Below are positions 1 to 12,300 of a stretch of DNA of 64,000 nucleotides, piece after piece; within the stretch, counting starts at the first letter, position 1; every line of letters begins with the position of its first letter. Source of the DNA: Atopsyche davidsoni (lineage: Eukaryota > Arthropoda > Insecta > Trichoptera > Hydrobiosidae). The DNA is taken from contig JAILWY010000026.1 of the NCBI GenBank assembly GCA_022113835.1, positions 14,473,001 to 14,537,000 on the forward strand. The letters run 5' to 3'. A program made the position numbers and the translations under genes. The notes beneath the pieces were generated by a model. It was not told where the DNA came from, made no database searches, and saw only the letters and a list, made by a program, of their open reading frames with translations.

Positions 1-3000
1 ACCAAACAACAACACCATAGAAATAGAAATACTTTTGTGAAATTCTTTAAACCATACTGATACAATGTTATCACGAGAACAAAAAAATTACTATAAAATT
101 TGTAGGTATGTTAATTATATATGAAAAATGATTACAATTTTAATATGTTGCTAGATATTTTATTTTATATGTATTATAAACAGCACGTAAATCATTTTCT
201 AAAATTATTTAAAGCGCATTAAACATTCACTTTTTACTAATACGAATTTTAAATATTAATATAAATATTCGCCTAAAATAAAATATGAAGACGGTGCATG
301 CGTGTTGTTAAATTTCAAACTCTTTTATATTGATAATAAACGGTAACAATACTTCAAGCATTCGACGTCACGAATGTTATCTACCCATGAAGCACGCGCG
401 AATGTGCTAATTTGACGAGGCAATGTGTGCACAACTATGCACCTTTTATTGAATTGAAGATAATGGGCACTCAGTGGACATAATATGCATGCTTGTGCGC
501 ATTGTTTAAAATCATATTTTGAATACAAATGATCCGTTGCCCGAGATGTCTGCAATTGTGCATATAAATGCTTTCTACCCGAGCAAGCATACACTATCAA
601 GGCATTGTTGAAAGATAAAACAGGGAGTGTTTTTTTTCAGTCCACAATTAGTGTAACTAGTGATCGCTAGATGTCATTAAAGCGGAAAATTATAAATATT
701 AATTTTAAATATAAGCATTGTTACATTAATGCCAAGTAATCTTGTCCTTGGTTATTTATTTATTAAACTTATTCTTCAATTCATGCCTTTTTTTTTATCA
801 TATTTTTCCTTACACAAACTCAATAACGTACGATACCTCCTAGGCCACTTCTTGTAAGCATAACCAATGTCACAATGGAAGCATAGCCCTAAGAACTAAT
901 GTAAATTTATTGAAATATTTTTTTTTTATTACATATGTTTTTCTACGCAACGAAAATAGAGAAATCCATGTACGCTACCGCCTAAGCCACATCGTGTAAG
1001 CCCCACAACCTGCCCACAGGAACAGGGGATGACCACATATGAATAATTATTTTATGAATTAAAATTGAAGCTTTACAATATAACCAATAAATTTTGTAGT
1101 ATTAAAATTCAACTAACTACTTTTTTAAACTTTGAAAATGCCCACCAAAGGCGAAATATGAATGTAAACATAAACATTTATTATATTTTTGATAAACTGC
1201 GCAATTATTTTATACGTACGATGGATGTTTATAGGTTTTGGAATGGTAAAACTTATGTATATCTTTCACGTTTTTCATGAATTTATGCACGATTCGACAA
1301 CGCAAGTAACTTTTTTTTTCGAGATTTTTTCAACATAGCTTATATTGATGATAAACTTTTTACAATTCATATCATAATAATAATTAAAAAAAAACTACTC
1401 GTGACATAATTACATTTTCTCGAAATAACGTCTTACACAACCCGTTACGTTTTTTTGAATGTGCCCATTTCAAAAGATTTTGGCTATCAAATAAATATAT
1501 ATTTGATAGTAACTATCAATCGATATTCGCATCAAAAATTAGTAGGTAAGTATACTAATATAACCTTCTTATTATAATAAATCTTGATTCCTATTTATTT
1601 AGTTTTTTCACCATATCTCATTAATCGACAGTTTTATTTTTCACGTGAGTGAATTTTTTTTATGCGCGATACATTAAGCGCATAAAAGAAATTATTGTTG
1701 TTTTGGCATTAAATATGGGTTACTACGTACTTAACTCGGTATAATAAAACTAATATATTAAAGTCGATTAATGTGGCGACCGAGTCAACTGAGGTTCTTT
1801 CAGCGTTTCGGTGGCGGAATAAGTGATATAGTACAGACCCGAATGCGGAATTTTCTAATCTTCTAGTTTATACACAAAACAGTATCGACAAAACAATACG
1901 TATTTAGACTTTCAAAGTTCTCCCCTTATTGCCCACACCAATTTCATTTGGCGAAACGTTCGTTACGCGATTCCAGGGCCGGCCTGCGTACTTATTAACA
2001 TATCACAAATGTCACCTTAATTTATAGTCCATAAAAGAACTCACGCCACGAGTCTCGCGTCATTTTATCGCCTGGACGATTTCAAGGGACACTGGAGAAA
2101 AACTTGGGTACGCCCACCGGAAAATAAACTTTGAAGCGGTTTCAATTTAATCATACTCAAAATAAAATAAAGTTTTCAGGAGGGTCCCCGAAGCGACAGC
2201 TTGAAGTATTACGTAAAGTTGGAGCCCGCTGGAAGTTTTCCGATATTTCAGCGAGCTCGTGATTTCGGCTTTTACGAGTCACGCCGTGCCGCCCGGGCAG
2301 GTGTAGTAAGTATCGAATTGCGTGAGCTCCGAGCCTCCTCATCAGCTCGTCACGCCGCACCAGCTGGCTACTGGTGCTCAGCACACCCTGCCGCAGAGTG
2401 GATTCTCCGTTGGTTCAATTCGATACGCGTTTCGACCATTTTTGTAATTATATTTCCCGGTTGCGCCCGTCGATTTGTTAGCCTTGGCTCTTTGAAACTG
2501 AAAAGTAGGTACCATCGCCAGCAAGCGGCAAACAATATGGGCATAATAAATTAGCTCGGCTCTCCAATTGGATGATGCTCTGATGAATATTTAATTTATG
2601 AATGTTGTTAGTGGCATTAGTTTCCTCATTAGTTATGGTTAGGGTATGATTGATTTATGCTCCGAAGTTTTATTGAGACAGCGCGTAGTACAGACACAAC
2701 ATAAAGAACTAGCTGTTAATGGAAGAAATCGAGGCAGCAGAAGGGTGTGCTTCAGAACTTCCGACGATCGTAAAAAGTATAAGGTCTTTTTGAATATATT
2801 TTTCGAAACAGAAAATAAAGCAAATACTGCAGCTGAGAAAGAAATAAAGAAAGATAGGAGGAAACTAACGGGCATGCGGAATTGACGCTAGCGGCTGGAT
2901 GTCGGAAGTGCGACCGTCTCGAGATAAATAATATGTGTTTAGTAAAATGGTCACAATGCATTCGAAACAGTTTTATTAGAAGTATGCAATTTTTTTTGGA

Positions 3001-3119
3001 TTTTCTACAATAAATAACGCTAAGCTGCCGGTACACAAAGTAAAAAAATAAATAAATAGGCAAGGGTCACAAATGACATTGATCATAATAATGCAATAGG
3101 AGGGCATCGTTTGTAAAAA
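1..3119. other. gene-poor AT-rich flank
   Basis: No open reading frame here shows a domain I recognise. The longer ones (about 325-600, 1065-1280, 2157-2554 and 2646-2885) lack family motifs, have unremarkable composition and overlap each other on both strands. The stretch holds poly-T runs and one short interspersed repeat, listed separately. It may contain distal regulatory sequence of the metallopeptidase gene to the right. Confidence 0.5.
955..1035. repeat. interspersed repeat copy (three copies in window)
   Basis: The words GAAATCCATG, CGCTACC, CCTAAG and CCCCACAACCTGC recur in the same order at about 41183-41275, and in shortened form at about 17523-17560. The copies differ by small substitutions and indels, as expected for a short dispersed element. 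No terminal structure or coding capacity is visible. Confidence 0.5.
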
Positions 3120-3560
3120 AAAAAATTTTGCGGGGTGACCGAGGTGGAGCGATGGCGACTTCGGAACAGTCTGGCATCGTCTGGAAGGAGGACGAGCCGA
3201 TGCCGTCCATGCTCAAGGAACAGCGAGCTCGGGACGGAGTCTTCTCCTTTGCCGAGAAGACCACGACCCGAAGGGAAGAGCTCGAGAGGCAACGCAAGCT
3301 AGGCCCCAGAGCTCCAACCTGAGGGAAGCCCACGGAAACGACAAGAACGGCGCTGGAGAGGATCGAGAGCTGAAGAGCACGAGACACCGTTTTCATGTTT
3401 TCCAGCTTTCATGTTTTTTAGCGCATCACTCTATGGAGACCCTGTCTCCATAGATAGTCAGGGATGAATATCAGAGACGATTAAAAGGGAGAGGAGGCAG
3501 ACTGGGGTACAGCGAAAAGTGCGCTTCCTGAGATACCCTCCCTCACGAATGAATGAATTG
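3120..3560. other. GC-rich island, possible old retroposed fragment
   Basis: A sharp rise in GC follows a run of A. It contains a small charged ORF on + (about 3128-3322, rich in Arg, Glu and Lys) and a perfect 10-bp hairpin with 3-base loop at 3431-3453. It ends in an ATGAATGAATTGTGAATG-like tract. No protein family is recognisable, and the ORF has neither a good start context nor splice signals that convince me. It could equally be the end of a degenerate LINE or SINE. Confidence 0.25.
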
Positions 3561-3892
3561 TGAATGATAGAGTTATTTATTTATACAAATTAAAGACCAG
3601 CTGTCGGCACCCGGAAGTAGTACTACAGCGCTGCCCGGGACCGATAGCATAATAATTTTTTTTTTTTTAAAAGGGTATCATGCATTAAAAAAATCTTCAA
3701 CGAGTCAAAGTTCTTTGGACACAAAGTACCCAAGTGAATAAATGCACGGGAAAAATAGGCAGGGGTTCGTGGGGTCAAATTTGATCTGGAAAATAATCTT
3801 GTCGCTTGAAGGTTAATTCCTGAATTTTCTGAAGAAATGAAAAATGTTGATGTGCTGCGGGAGCTCCTCGTCAGGTGCACCGGCAGCTGCGC

Positions 3893-3936
3893 GGGGGGGG
3901 CGGGGCGGCGGGGGAGGCAGGGGGGGGGGGCGGGCC
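3893..3936 (+). promoter_or_regulatory. long G-run tract, potential G-quadruplex
   Basis: Runs of 8, 4, 5 and 10 G with short spacers lie on the + strand about 125-165 bases upstream of the likely first ATG of the metallopeptidase gene (4059). The tract satisfies the usual G3+N1-7 pattern several times. It sits in a GC-rich 3.85-4.3 kb region that behaves like a promoter or 5' UTR island in an otherwise AT-rich window. The regulatory role is inferred from position only. Confidence 0.4.
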
Positions 3937-4336
3937 GGAGCCGCGACTGCTGCAGCAATCGTTACGCCGGGCGTGCGCAGCGCGGGGGGCAGCTGCGCGC
4001 GCCCGCTAGCGGTAGGTTGACGGCAAGTTCGCTCGCGGCGACGTTTACCTCCTCAAAAATGGTAAGAAACTCGACATCCCTTCCGACAACGGGCGCAAGT
4101 AACTCGAAACGACCCGGGCCTCCTGACTATCGGAGATTCCCCGCGGATCAGCCGGGGATTCCCCGGGGAAGGCGATGACTCGGCCGCGGGGCCCGGCGGC
4201 CAAACGTCAACGAGCTTGCCGCCGCGGCCGCCGGGCGCCGCGCTCCTCGCGGGGACTCGCCGTGTTTTGTTTACTCTCGCCGCTCGAGATCGGGGGATTA
4301 ATCGCGGGATTGATCGCTCGTCTCCTCTTTCAGGTG

Positions 4337-5974
4337 ATGGATATCTGCGCCGTCAACAACAACGACCCGCCGAGAAGCGGCATTTCGATCTCCAACGCCC
4401 AGGACGAGGAATGCTTCTCCCACTCGCTCGTTCTGCTGAAGGGCCACGTCTCGCGGAGGAACGGAAACGAGGACGACAAAATCTACTCGACGGTGACGCA
4501 CAACGGAGACGAGCACGCCGCCGTCTGGGACGTCGTCAACGGCGAGTTTAAGTGCATCCTCGACCTGAGGAGAGGGAGGAACCTGATCACGCTGAGGTAC
4601 GACGACAGCGCTCGCACTCTGGTGTTCGAGTACGCTCCGAGGAAGACCAATCTCAGGGTGACTCCGGTCTACATCGTGTGCCAGGGTCACGATGGCAACT
4701 TTCAGAGCCCCCGGGGGATGGACAGCTCCGTCGAGAGCGCCTGCTCGCGCATCGCCATCGGGGCCCGCCTCATCCAGTGCGTCATGGCGGAGAAGCTCTT
4801 CGAGCTGGGCCTGGGGAGGAAGACCTTCCAGCTGGAGCGCGACGTCAATCCCAAGAGACCGGAGTGCATCGTGTTCAGGAGCAACCTGAACGTCAACAGA
4901 GCCAGGAAGATGAAGGAGAGCGAGCTGTGGTGCCACTTCGGAAGGGAGCTGATGCTCTCGGATCTCGGCAACAACGAGCGGAAGTTCATGGCGTTCATAT
5001 CGTGCACCAGGTTCAAGGGCATGGACAATATCGACAAAGTCCTCACCCACGAGGAGATCGTCTCCATGACGGAGGGCCACGCCGCGCTGGGTGGCGGGGG
5101 TCTGGCGGTGTTCGGCTCGGCGTGCCTGTACACCTGGCCGACCCGCGTGGAGGAGATCGTCCCCAAGTTCGCCGACGCCACCGTCGTCGACGCCAAGAGG
5201 TTCATGGACGACAGCTGCTACCGCGGGACCGTCGGGGGTTGCTTCGCGACCACGCTGGGTTCGGTCTGCCACGAGCTGGGCCACACCTTCGACTTGGGCC
5301 ACACCAAGGACGGAATAATGGGTCGAGGCTTCGATCACGTGGACCGGGTCTTCACGGTCGGAGACCGGAGAGGGCCATTCTACAAGGATGCCAATCTGAA
5401 TTTCAACGGAAAACCGACGCAGCACACCACGGTGTCGTTCACGAGAAACATCAACGTGACCATGAACATCGGAGAGCCCCCGAGGTCTCTGGGGCCTCGG
5501 AGTAAAACGACTCTCGGAAATTTCGCCTCCTTCAACATCGACAACTCGAGGCGCGGGCCGAACATAACTCCGATAACTAGGCCTCCCTTCCACTCGAATA
5601 TGAACAAGAGCTTCGAGTCGAAGAGAAATTCCATAATCAGGACCAGCAACGACTACACCTACTGGACCAAGAGCTGCGGAGTATTTTTGAGCTATCACCG
5701 ATGGTTCAACAACGAGTACGGGAGGGAAAGGGAAGCCATCACTCGATACCTCAAATTCGACAAGAATAAGATGATGATACTGTCGACGGCCGGGATTCGG
5801 GTGGTGGAGGTCCGGGAAGAGTCCACGGGGATGGTCATAGACTCGTACGAGTTCACCGAAGCTCCCGAGAAAAGATTTCTAGTTCCGTTCACTTCGGCCG
5901 CCAAAAACAAGCTTCTCGTCATCGTGGTCGAGGACGACCTGGGCAACGTTCTCAAGCAGCTATTCTCCTACTAA
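4337..5974 (+). CDS. zinc metallopeptidase, Metallopep family (yeast YIL108W type)
   Basis: A putative zinc-dependent peptidase of 545 aa counted from the ATG at 4337. Residues 312-322 read HELGHTFDLGH, the HExxHxxxxxH zinc site of metzincin-like enzymes, followed by GIMGRGFDH, a likely Met-turn region. The N-terminal part (NAQDEECFSHSLVLLKGHV) resembles the start of the Metallopep domain found in fungi and animals; the C-terminal ~70 residues look like a beta-sandwich. Substrate and role are unknown. The reading frame is open upstream to 4175, but a polypyrimidine tract and AG at 4333 look like a 3' splice site. The sequence ATG|GTAAGA at 4059-4067 would supply the start codon just before an intron (4062-4333), giving Met-Val-Met-Asp. 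Composition is much more GC-rich than the surroundings. GLTP copy 1 begins about 360 bases downstream on the same strand. A broken copy of the 3' end lies at 26.2 kb. Confidence 0.85.
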   Translation: MDICAVNNNDPPRSGISISNAQDEECFSHSLVLLKGHVSRRNGNEDDKIYSTVTHNGDEHAAVWDVVNGEFKCILDLRRGRNLITLRYDDSARTLVFEYAPRKTNLRVTPVYIVCQGHDGNFQSPRGMDSSVESACSRIAIGARLIQCVMAEKLFELGLGRKTFQLERDVNPKRPECIVFRSNLNVNRARKMKESELWCHFGRELMLSDLGNNERKFMAFISCTRFKGMDNIDKVLTHEEIVSMTEGHAALGGGGLAVFGSACLYTWPTRVEEIVPKFADATVVDAKRFMDDSCYRGTVGGCFATTLGSVCHELGHTFDLGHTKDGIMGRGFDHVDRVFTVGDRRGPFYKDANLNFNGKPTQHTTVSFTRNINVTMNIGEPPRSLGPRSKTTLGNFASFNIDNSRRGPNITPITRPPFHSNMNKSFESKRNSIIRTSNDYTYWTKSCGVFLSYHRWFNNEYGREREAITRYLKFDKNKMMILSTAGIRVVEVREESTGMVIDSYEFTEAPEKRFLVPFTSAAKNKLLVIVVEDDLGNVLKQLFSY

Positions 5975-6235
5975 ACAGTACCTATAAAATATCGCTTATC
6001 GTTATCTTAAGACCCCCACACCGTAATATTATTAAGAGCGATCGACAATAAGCGCCGTACAATTAGATGCTAGAGCTTGTATAATCGATAACAATAAGTG
6101 TGTAAGACCCGGGACGCGAGTGTCACGTAGTTGCTTAGCTTCTCATCCCATCCACCCAGCCACCAGCCACCGGCCACCGGCCACCAGTCACCGGCCACCC
6201 GCCACCCAGCCTAGCCTCACCTGCCCGGCCGCGGC
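5975..6235 (+). other. metallopeptidase 3' UTR and GC-rich intergenic spacer
   Basis: This short spacer separates the metallopeptidase stop codon from GLTP copy 1. Its first part (TATAAAATATCGCTTATCG) is kept in blocks 2 and 3. Its second part is missing from them. A CCACCGG-type minisatellite of imperfect 7-8 base units occupies about 6145-6213. Confidence 0.6.
6145..6213 (+). repeat. CCACCGG/CCACCAG minisatellite
   Basis: Repeated units of the form CCACCAG, CCACCGG and CCACCCG run for about 70 bases just upstream of the CRE pair of GLTP copy 1. The tract is absent from the corresponding position in blocks 2 and 3. Confidence 0.65.
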
Positions 6236-6267
6236 CACGTGTGCGGCGTGACGTCACTCTGACGTCA
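6236..6267 (+). promoter_or_regulatory. E-box plus tandem CRE sites upstream of GLTP1
   Basis: A palindromic CACGTG E-box (6236-6241) is followed by two perfect TGACGTCA sites at 6249-6256 and 6260-6267. This is 67-98 bases upstream of the GLTP1 ATG. TGACGTCA is the classical CREB/ATF binding site, and two copies 11 bases apart are unlikely by chance in this composition. This suggests a core-promoter role for GLTP1. Blocks 2 and 3 lack these sites, because their sequence jumps from the metallopeptidase 3' UTR straight to the GLTP 5' region. Confidence 0.55.
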
Positions 6268-6333
6268 GCGGAGACTCTGCTGTTGACGCCGCCGGCTGTC
6301 ATCTGTCAGAAGTGCGGTCGCGACTATGCGAGA

Positions 6334-9300
6334 ATGTCGCATCCCCCCGACTGTGATAAAGTCAAAGTGAAGAGTGATAATCATTTCAATACCACCCAAA
6401 AACCTTTCCCGCCGCTGGTGGATGGAAAAATCTGTACAGCAGCTTTTATTGATGCAGCCAGAGGCGTCGTGACCATAGTCGGTGAGTGCTCCTGTTTGCC
6501 TACTCGAATCTATGTAAAACGCGATGTGTTCTGCGTCGTATTGATTTTTCAACGAGTTTTCTATATATTTACAATCTAAATCATTTTGAATATTATTTCA
6601 GAAAAACTTGGAAGTTTTATATCCCCAGTCAAAAGTGATATGAATGGAAATATAGAGGTAAATCATTTATATACTTTTGTAGGAATATGCTTATGCCCAA
6701 CTTATAAAGCTCTCAGTAACTTCAGAATATATCACTACGGGTGACCTGTTTTTTTAAATTATAGGCGGCGGTCAACTAACATTGAATAAAAGTAGTAAAT
6801 TGAAGCTGAAAATACGTTTAAATTTAAAGTAAACATAGATAATTCTGATACTTATTAAATGTCAAGTTATTTTAATAAAAGAAAATAAATGACGTGGGAT
6901 GGACGGGCCATGAATAGTAGACCGCGGCTGACACGTCGCCACCTCTGGTTTATATAATATAAGAAACCAAGCATTATTAGACATATGTATTGTTCTGTGC
7001 TTCATAAATATAACTTATGCAATTTATATTTATTAAGAAATAGTTTTGAGACGTTGAGTTACAACATTTTTAACTTCTCGTTCAGATATTTGGATGCAAA
7101 GCTTCTTCAGTGATATTTAATCTCATAAATAATAAAATGATATTGATATAATTTATCCTATAAATCTAAAATAAACCGAGATGAATTTATTGGGTGTATT
7201 GACACAGGTGTGGAACTTTGTCTCCACACCTGTTAAAGAAACACCAGTTTTATTCATTTGGTGTGAAAGTTGAAAACATAATTTATTCAATACCTAAAAT
7301 TTTCACGGATGTTATATAATAATTTGTAATCAGTATCACTTCACCAAATAAATGTTGTGTAAAGTAATCTAGCCTCTACTTTTTAATGTTTATATTTTTG
7401 GATAATTTGAAACTGTTTTTTTTTTTTTTTAATCTAAATGAACAATTCATTAAAGAAATGAGATCACACAAGAGAAAATAGATCAAGGCTTAAAATTGTT
7501 TATAGCATCATTGTGCAACGTAAAAAAACTACATCTTAAATATTTATGTTTAAATTATATTCGTGAAGTTAATAAACCATCAAAATATTTCCTATGTTAT
7601 ATATCTTTGAATTCAAAATTTTCTACAGTAATTTATCAATTATGAATATTATCATCACACCTTATTTGTCGAGTTTACTCATAGAAGATAAGTCAAATTT
7701 TATCTGTGTTACATCGGATGTGATGATTAAAGGATGTAATATGTCGTAACTATGAAGGGTTTTTCCACTAATAATATGTATCTTTGTTTGATAGAAAATA
7801 TGGACTCGCTATCGATCAGACCCAATCAAGAATAAAACTATACATGAATTGGTTCTGTCGGAGCAGGAGGAGGGATGTAATTTGGCTACCGATGGACTTC
7901 TGTGGTTTAATAGGTAAATCATTTAGAATTTTTTTGAGTTGATCCATTTTCTTGGGTGTTGTGCTGTTTGGCGTAAAAATTAATCAATATATATTACTCG
8001 CTTCTGGGTACTAGCTCGATGCACCTCGGAGTGGTGTAGGAGGAAAGGAGACACAAACAAAATCCCCAAAGGATAGTCCCAGTACGGGGACTGAAACGCC
8101 AGAGAAATATATACCCCAAGCTACACAACATTCAAGAAGTATTAATTTTCTTTTGTAAATTTTGAATTTATTCAGCTTTAAATAGTATAATAGGATTGTA
8201 AGCAGATAAAGAGCTTATTTGCAATGGAATCTCTGTCAAGCCCGTTGTACTAAATTGGGACCTGTATTTTGATCTTTTTACACAATTGTAAAGATCATTC
8301 TGCATCCACCTGTCTCCTATGTGAGACTTGTCTCAATGAATGAGACTTCTAGCCTTCTCCATAAACCGAATTCATTAAGAAATTTGCTAGAAGTCTACGG
8401 TCATCATTAATCAAATGAGCCACGATTGTGTTCGATGTGTTTACTGGATTTTATTTGATGGCCAGTTGGGATATGAAGGAACTTCAGAAAAACTAACATG
8501 AAGTTTTTTTTTGAGGTTTCTTGTTTTCTTTTTCAAATATTAAATAATGTTTTTATTTTTTACAGAGCTCTGCATTTTATCGAGTGTTTCTTGGAGCAGC
8601 TTTTCTCATCAAATGATGGCAGTAATTCTTCAGAAGACTTGCAAAAGGAGCTAACTCATGCTTACACATGCAGTTTGAAACAATACCACGGCTGGATGAT
8701 TCAAAAAGTTTTTATTGTAAGTAATTGCTGTTTATTTTATTTATTACTTTTAACAAAATCATAACAATAATCTCCCACCTTGAATGAATAATGGAGACTC
8801 TTCTTCATTGCTCATTGACTGTAAAGACACTAAACCCTACCTTTTGTTATTCAAACTTTCTAATTTATTCATAATAAATTAATATATAAGATTATTAACC
8901 CTTTGCGCTCGAGGCCGTTTTCGCGCGGACTAATCAGCAACTCGAAGCGTTTCGTAGGACTTTTGGTGAATTTTTCACCTCTATCTTAAAATGATCACAC
9001 ACACAAATTAACACATAAAACTTTTTTATTTTAATATTTAATGTATATTTACATCTTTACGAAGATAATTTCGTAAACATAAGTCTTTGTAATTTTGTTT
9101 TGTATGATATTTCATGTAACAATTGCCGAGATGCATGCATGACAATTATCACAATAGTATGTCGTTTGATGTCTTTTGCCAGGTTTATTTTTTTGATAGC
9201 AGACTTTGCAATCCTTCCTTACTTCTGTTAGAATGTTATGCAGCTTTCCACTTAGGCGGATATTTTCGGAATCGCAGGTTGAAGTGAAGCTTTAGCACGT

Positions 9301-12300
9301 GTCTGACGAAAATCTCCTGTCAATTGCCGAACACTGGTTTTCATATACCGCAAGTGATTAAACGGCTGTTCTCCTCAGCTGTTTAGTGAGATACACATTA
9401 TCATAATATTATTATACTAGTAATGTAGCCCGTCACAAAATGACGTATTTGATGAACGATGCGTCTTTTGTTTTTTTTGTAAAAGTTCTAAATTTGAAAT
9501 TCTCGCGGTGAACGACATCTCGCGGCGAAGAAGTGAATCATATAATTCGTACATATTGAAATTCGCTAAAGCATATTTTAAAGTTTATGAATGAAAATAT
9601 TATCCTATCGTCTTGAAATTCGGCACATAGCTGCGGAAAAATTTACTTAACTTATGTGCAAAAAATCAGCGTTGTATCTTTTAAGATATTCTATACAGAA
9701 CGGAAAAACGAAACATACATACAAACATACAAACACACAATGGCTATTATTATAGTAGATATTATAAACCAAACAAAATACTGGTACGATAAGTGAATGA
9801 AGAGGTTATTGATATTGTGAGGGAGAAAAAGTCTTTCCTTCGGTGCAATATAAGTTTAAGCAAATAAGGACCTTCAAATGAATGATTACGATAAGAAGTG
9901 CAAGCAAAAAATATATGGGTTGATTAGGTACACATCTAGTCATTTTGCCATGGCTGTCAAGGTCGAACTGAGACCAAAAATGAAGTTCGCTTTATGGTGC
10001 CGAACTAATCTTAGATAAGAAATTCTAGCGTAGATTGAAAGGGAGATAACATGATCTTTGTAAAATTATATAGGCAGTGCTTAGTAACGAACTTTAAAGA
10101 ACAAGATCACATAAACATAAACAAGAAATCACCAGATAAGAAACCATAAATAGTTATCACCGCGCATCAAATTTCCGCACCAAACAAAGTGGTGCGGAAT
10201 CCGCACCACTCGAGTTGCGGCATTACATCGTGTGGTGCGGAATCCGCACCTCTCGAGTGCAAAGAGTTAACACACTTAGGGCGGGCGGTCGCATACGCGA
10301 GTTTGCCGCTGTAGCGGGCGAAATCAGGCGTTACGCGCGAAAAATTACTCTCGTATAAAAATAAACATATCTCGAAAACTACTAAATATTTTTACACAAA
10401 ATTTTAAACAAATGCTTACCGTATATTGCTTTGTCGTTTGATTGATGTGATGGAACGAAAATAAATGTTTACCACTTTTATACACAATATTTATATATTT
10501 TTTATGACTTATTATGCTTAAAACTATTTATAAATCATTATACTAGCTCAATACTTTTAAATTACACTTTAAATAATTAGTTTATATATTTTTAATAACG
10601 TTTTTTTGTATGATAGTCTTGAAAACACTTCCACCTATGAAGGGTCACAAGGCAAAACTCACACATATAACACGTGTCTTTGCGTAATTAATGAGCGGCA
10701 CAAACACGACACTGTTTTTGGGGGTATTTTTTTTTGCCGTCTCTCATAATTCTTTCTAATTTATGCCTTCTAATGTCCATTGATAATCGTCCTGGTGGAT
10801 CTCGTGGTGAATTTTTTCTGCATGAAATATGAGTAGATACAAATACATCGCTACAATATTTGACTTGTTAAGCTCCGCCCCTACCACAGGTAGAGACTTT
10901 CTAATTTTACAACAACCCAATAACCCCAGCCCCCCACAGAGAGACGCAGGCACTCGACCAGTAACCACATATAATTCTGTCTTGTCTAATTCATCTAAAT
11001 AAACGAATACGCAAACATTTCGCCAGCCTTTTGATAAACATCTACATCAACAACCAACTAACATCAACGGCGAAAGCATTTTAGACAGCAAAAAAAAACC
11101 ATTATGAGGATTTCTATTTTGTTTCCAGGAATCGTTGAAAAAAACATATTAGCATGTGTTCCAGCTTTTGCATGGAGCCAACATGAAACGTAGAACTACT
11201 TATCTCGCCTTTCGCGTCAAACCAATAAAAACGTAGTACTACGTGACCCGCATTACAGCAACAAAAAAAAAAAACGTAGTACTACGTTACCCGCCTAAAG
11301 TGTGTTAACATCTATAATAAAAATTAAGCACACTCCTTGTCTGGTTAATATGTATTTTATGGTTATTTAATTTTTAGAAGTAGCACAGAAATACCGTAAT
11401 ATACTTTTAAAGTAGCATTTATATTTTAACAAAAATTAATATTGTCAAAACACTATTTTTTACATTTCACGTCTTACCTGAAAATTATAAAATTATGTAA
11501 TAAAAAATGAACTCGAAAGAGTTTGATGTAAACCTCTTCAACCAACTGGAAGTTTGTTAAGTTTCATAAAAAAGAATGTTGTTTTGCTTTGTTTATAATT
11601 GTAATTATAAACATCTAGATATTACTTGCACATACATAAGGTACAAACAAGAAAATTGATACGAAAAACAAATATTAATACACCTTTACCTTGCTTTACG
11701 GCCTAGATACGTTCCACGAAACTTGGCCGCTAAGCGAAAAGCTGTATAATGAATCAATTATTCTAATACAAATTCATACATTTTCAATGGGATCGGTTCC
11801 AAATTTGTTAAATATGTAACAGTTTTTACACATTCTGGCCATATTTTTTTCCTAACATGGTTCATTGTTGTTAATTTTAATTCCTTCCATGATTCACTGA
11901 TGCTATCAACAGCATCCTTGATGTTAAGTTTTTCCAAAATGTTTTAATTGAAGCTTTACCATCGGTTTACCTTATAAGTTGTCGGAAAGTTCGGCGTAGG
12001 TAATATGCCTTAAAAGTAGCTATTGCACCCTGATCCATTGGTTGGATCAGAGCTGTTGTATTTTTCGGAAGATACTCAATCATGGCAACAGATAGCTCGG
12101 ATAAATTAGTAGGATGCCCTGGTGCATTATCCAAAATTAGCAAAGCCTTGTTGGTTAAGTTATTGTCTCGCAAATATTTTTTCACTTCTGTTTGCTATTG
12201 TCCTCAATCTATATAATCAATAGTTAAAATAAGTTTAATAAAAAAATACATACATGTTAAAAAAAATAATTTGTACATACATATATATGTACTTACATAC

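Noticed and set aside
4552..5505. 317-codon ORF in another + frame
   Set aside because: Out-of-frame shadow of the same GC-rich gene, with biased Arg/Gly/His content.
4298..5698. 466-codon minus-strand ORF opposite the metallopeptidase
   Set aside because: It is the antisense shadow of a GC-rich gene. The + frame has the HExxH motif and family-like sequence; the minus frame has none.
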